The translations under genes were made by a program, and so were the position numbers. DNA of 15,147 nucleotides from an uncultured Collinsella sp. Its GTDB lineage: Bacteria > Actinomycetota > Coriobacteriia > Coriobacteriales > Coriobacteriaceae. Below, in pieces: positions 12,890 to 15,147 of this stretch (positions are counted from its first letter, which is position 1; each line of letters opens with the position of its first letter). The notes beneath the pieces were generated by a model that made no database searches, was not told the DNA's origin, and saw only the letters and a list, made by a program, of their open reading frames with translations. The stretch is taken from NCBI GenBank assembly GCA_902475375.1, contig CABRZC010000048.1:1-15147 (forward strand), read 5' to 3'.

Positions 12890-15067
12890 ATGAACTTCCG
12901 CTCATCTCTCGCCTGCACCTCGAGCGATATCGCCCGCTGGGGGCTGCGCTCCGTCCTTAAGCGCCAGGGCGGCGTACTCCCCGGCCGCATCGCCATGAAG
13001 ATCGACCCCGAGCTGCTAAGCGACCTCGCGGGCCTTGTCGACCGCAGCGTGGTGATCACCGGCACCAACGGTAAGACCACCACCTCCAACCTCATCGCCG
13101 ATGCCGTTGCCGCCAGCGGCGCCACCGTGGTATGCAACCGCGCCGGAAACAACATGGAGCCGGGCGTGGTTGGTGCCCTGCTCGAGGCGCGTGGCAACCT
13201 TAAGCGAACCGCCAGCAGCAAGCGCGTAGGCGTCTTTGAGTGCGACGAGCTCTACACGGTGCGCGTCCTGCCCAAGCTCAAGCCGACCTACTTTGTGCTG
13301 CTCAACCTGTTCCGCGACCAGCTGGACCGCTACGGTGAGATCGACCACACCCAGGACGTCATCGCCCACGCGCTGGAGCTTTCGCCGACAACGACGCTCA
13401 TCTATAACGCCGACGATCCGCTGTGCGCCTCGATCGCCGCGCGCGTCCCCAATATGAGCATCGCCTTTGGCATCGACGGCGCCACGGACACCGAGTCCGA
13501 TCGCATTAGCGACTCGCGTTTTTGCTCGCAGTGCAACGCGCCGCTGGAGTATGACTATGTGCAATACGGCCAGCTCGGCGCCTACCATTGCCCCTCGTGC
13601 GGTTGGGCACGCCCTGCGCTTGTCCGTCGCGTGACGGGCGTGGAGCTCGGCTGCGACGGCTACGATTTTGACCTGGTCTTTGGATCTGCGTCCAACGCGG
13701 CTGCCGTACACATCGCCACGCGCTACAACGGTCTGTACATGGTCTACAACGTTGCCGCCGCATTCTTTGCCGCACATGAGTTGGGCGTGGATACGGCGCA
13801 CCTGCAGCCCACGCTCGATGCCTACGTCCCCGCCGGCGGACGCATGGGCCGCTGGAACATTGCCGGCCGCACCGTCGAGGCAAACCTGGCCAAAAATCCC
13901 GTGGGCTTCGATCGCCAGATTCAGTCCATTAAAACGGCAGGCGGCAGGCTCTGCGCCTTCTTCCTGAACGACAACGACGCCGACGGCCACGATGTCTCGT
14001 GGATCTACGACGTCGACTTCGAGCGCATCGCCGATACCCCAGGGCTTATCGCCTTTGTCGGGGGTACGCGCGCGCACGATATGCAGGTACGCCTGAAGTA
14101 CGCCGGCATCGACGCCGCCATCATCTCGAATATCGAGCAGGCGATCGGCGCCGTGGCAGACGAGGAGGCTGGCGATACTTTCTACGCCGTCGCCAACTAC
14201 ACGGCCTTCCCGCCGCTGGTCAAGGAGCTCGACGAGCTTAAGGGCGCCGATGCGAGCTCGGTTGCCTCCCACGCCGCAACGCGCGCCAATGGCAGCGCTG
14301 TCCCCACCGATATTGCGCCGGTCGAGCTCTCGCGCCCTCTGCGCATCGTCTACCTGTATCCCGATGCCCTCAACCTCTATGGTGACGGCGGCAACGTCAT
14401 TGCCCTCGAGCGCCGCTGCGCCTGGCGCGGCATTCCCGTGCGTGTGGACGAGGTCCGCATGGGCGAGTCGCTCGATCTCGCCGACGCCGACATCGTTATG
14501 ATGGGCGGTGGCTCTGACCGCGACCAGCTTGCCGTGGCACACGAGCTGCTCGCTCAAAAAGACAAGGTCGCGGCCTATGTTGAGGATGGCGGCTCGCTGC
14601 TCGCCATCTGCGGCAGCTATCAGCTGCTCGGCCGTTCGTACTATATGGGTGAGAATCGCATCGAGGGCCTGGGTGTCATTGCCGCCGAGACCGTGCGCGG
14701 CTCCGACCGCCTGATCGGCAACGTCGCCGTCAAGACCGACCTGGCACCCGAGCCCTTTGTGGGATTCGAGAACCACGGCGGCCGCACTCTGCTCGATGCG
14801 GAGGCCACGCCGTTCGGAACGTCCGTCGTCACGGGCACCGGCAACAACGGCGACGACGGCTTTGAGGGCCTCATCTACAAGGGCGTCATCGGCACGTACC
14901 TACACGGACCGGCACTACCCAAGAACCCCGAGCTCGCCGACTGGCTCATCGCCCACGCTCTCGAGCGCCGTGGCGATGCACAGACCACCGCTCTGCTGCC
15001 GCTCAAACCCCTCGACGACACTTACGAGCACGCCGCCCACGACGCCGCGATGACGCTCCTCCCCTAA
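12890..15067 (+). CDS. murT-gatD: Fused MurT-GatD lipid II isoglutaminyl synthase
   Basis: This 725-residue cytoplasmic enzyme is predicted to amidate the alpha-carboxyl of D-Glu in lipid II using glutamine and ATP. The MurT half (1-448) has the Mur-ligase P-loop GTNGKTTT (58-65), NLFRDQLDRYGE (139-150) and a four-Cys zinc-ribbon-like insert (Cys212, 215, 234, 237) around the YGQLGAYHCPSCG stretch. Its DUF1727 domain contains LNDNDADGHDVSWIYD, in which Asp368 is the likely counterpart of the MurT catalytic Asp. An Ala/Ser-rich linker (449-482) leads to the GatD half (about 483-700). There the nucleophile is Cys574 in LAICGSYQLLG and the catalytic His is His672 in GTYLHGPALPKNP. In staphylococci and pneumococci these are two separate subunits. 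The frame is open throughout with no sign of a sequencing join. The ATG at 12890 has AGGA about 9 nt upstream. It follows the two TPR genes, probably in one operon. Confidence 0.94.
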   Translation: MNFRSSLACTSSDIARWGLRSVLKRQGGVLPGRIAMKIDPELLSDLAGLVDRSVVITGTNGKTTTSNLIADAVAASGATVVCNRAGNNMEPGVVGALLEARGNLKRTASSKRVGVFECDELYTVRVLPKLKPTYFVLLNLFRDQLDRYGEIDHTQDVIAHALELSPTTTLIYNADDPLCASIAARVPNMSIAFGIDGATDTESDRISDSRFCSQCNAPLEYDYVQYGQLGAYHCPSCGWARPALVRRVTGVELGCDGYDFDLVFGSASNAAAVHIATRYNGLYMVYNVAAAFFAAHELGVDTAHLQPTLDAYVPAGGRMGRWNIAGRTVEANLAKNPVGFDRQIQSIKTAGGRLCAFFLNDNDADGHDVSWIYDVDFERIADTPGLIAFVGGTRAHDMQVRLKYAGIDAAIISNIEQAIGAVADEEAGDTFYAVANYTAFPPLVKELDELKGADASSVASHAATRANGSAVPTDIAPVELSRPLRIVYLYPDALNLYGDGGNVIALERRCAWRGIPVRVDEVRMGESLDLADADIVMMGGGSDRDQLAVAHELLAQKDKVAAYVEDGGSLLAICGSYQLLGRSYYMGENRIEGLGVIAAETVRGSDRLIGNVAVKTDLAPEPFVGFENHGGRTLLDAEATPFGTSVVTGTGNNGDDGFEGLIYKGVIGTYLHGPALPKNPELADWLIAHALERRGDAQTTALLPLKPLDDTYEHAAHDAAMTLLP
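14234..14335 (+). other. Interdomain linker joining MurT and GatD
   Basis: This segment encodes residues 449-482, low in hydrophobic residues and rich in Ala, Ser and Thr (GADASSVASHAATRANGSAV). It joins the end of the DUF1727 domain to the GatD start at LRIVYLYPDALNLYGDGGN. Its composition looks like a flexible tether rather than a read-through spacer. Confidence 0.7.
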
Positions 15068-15083
15068 CGACCCAACCACCACA

Positions 15084-15105
15084 AAGGGGACAGTGAACTG
15101 CGCCC
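15084..15105. repeat. Small hairpin at the IS boundary
   Basis: AGGGGACAGT and ACTGCGCCCC form an interrupted hairpin: GGGG/CCCC and CAGT/ACTG around GA, with a small internal bulge. It overlaps the proposed IS end and also resembles the CAAAGGGG(T/A)CAG core of the palindrome at 7736-7764. It may serve as the terminator-like structure after murT-gatD or be a REP-type sequence. Confidence 0.3.
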
Positions 15106-15147
15106 CGAAACTTGGACTGAATAAATAGCGACTACGCCGCAAGGGCC
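15094..15147 (-). mobile_element. End of an IS3-family insertion sequence (partial)
   Basis: From 15094 the sequence TGAACTGCGCCCC followed by GAAACTTGGACTG resembles the terminal inverted repeats of IS3-family (IS150-like) elements, which begin TG, include an ACTG..CCC block and end with (A)AGTTGGAC or a close variant. On the minus strand the last codons before a TAG at 15132-15134 read Ala-Leu-Ala-Ala, plausible as the C-terminus of the OrfB transposase, with the remaining ~38 bp being the 3' non-coding end. The rest of the element lies outside the window, so family and orientation are provisional. The insertion point is only about 26 nt after the murT-gatD stop. Confidence 0.5.

Noticed and set aside
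13016..14776. Long open frame (586 codons) on the minus strand opposite murT-gatD
   Set aside because: It is a shadow of the MurT-GatD gene caused by codon bias. It has no ribosome binding site and no recognisable domain.

Overview
The window looks like chromosomal DNA from a high-GC anaerobic actinobacterium, most likely a gut Coriobacteriia such as Collinsella. This is inferred from the GC-rich codon use, the strong AGGAGG-type ribosome binding sites, and the mix of GatD/MurT cell-wall amidation, several metal-dependent alcohol dehydrogenases and a multi-cluster ferredoxin protein. No rRNA, tRNA or CRISPR array was seen. Eleven complete genes plus one transposon end account for most of the sequence.

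Left part (1-4029): guaA (GMP synthase) reads leftwards. Across a 267-nt divergent intergenic region lies a cytoplasmic type I L-asparaginase reading rightwards. Next is a small XRE regulator reading leftwards and an unrecognised 129-aa protein reading rightwards. These two are divergent around a perfect 24-bp palindrome that is very probably the regulator's operator. The 129-aa gene converges with a three-helix DUF1648-type membrane protein.

Middle part (3646-10224): six genes run leftwards, in transcription order: Fe-type alcohol dehydrogenase, glycerol dehydrogenase, a second diverged glycerol-dehydrogenase paralogue, a four-cluster iron-sulfur protein, ychF, and the DUF1648 protein. Two good intrinsic terminators separate the three dehydrogenases, so they are probably separate transcription units rather than one operon. 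The three enzymes suggest a local cluster for polyol/alcohol redox balancing during fermentation (inference).

Right part (10225-15147): a 500-nt gene-free divergent region is followed by a rightward operon. It holds two overlapping (TAATG) TPR-like genes that appear to be diverged paralogues, then a 725-aa gene fusing MurT (Mur ligase-like) and GatD (glutamine amidotransferase). Those two activities form the lipid II isoglutaminyl synthase that amidates the D-Glu of peptidoglycan stem peptides, and in the best-studied bacteria they are separate subunits. The last ~54 bases look like the terminal end of an IS3-family insertion sequence, possibly with the last codons of its transposase on the minus strand.

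The most interesting points are the MurT-GatD fusion behind the coupled TPR paralogue pair, the XRE/palindrome/orphan-protein module, and the iron-sulfur protein with an unrecognised central cysteine domain.
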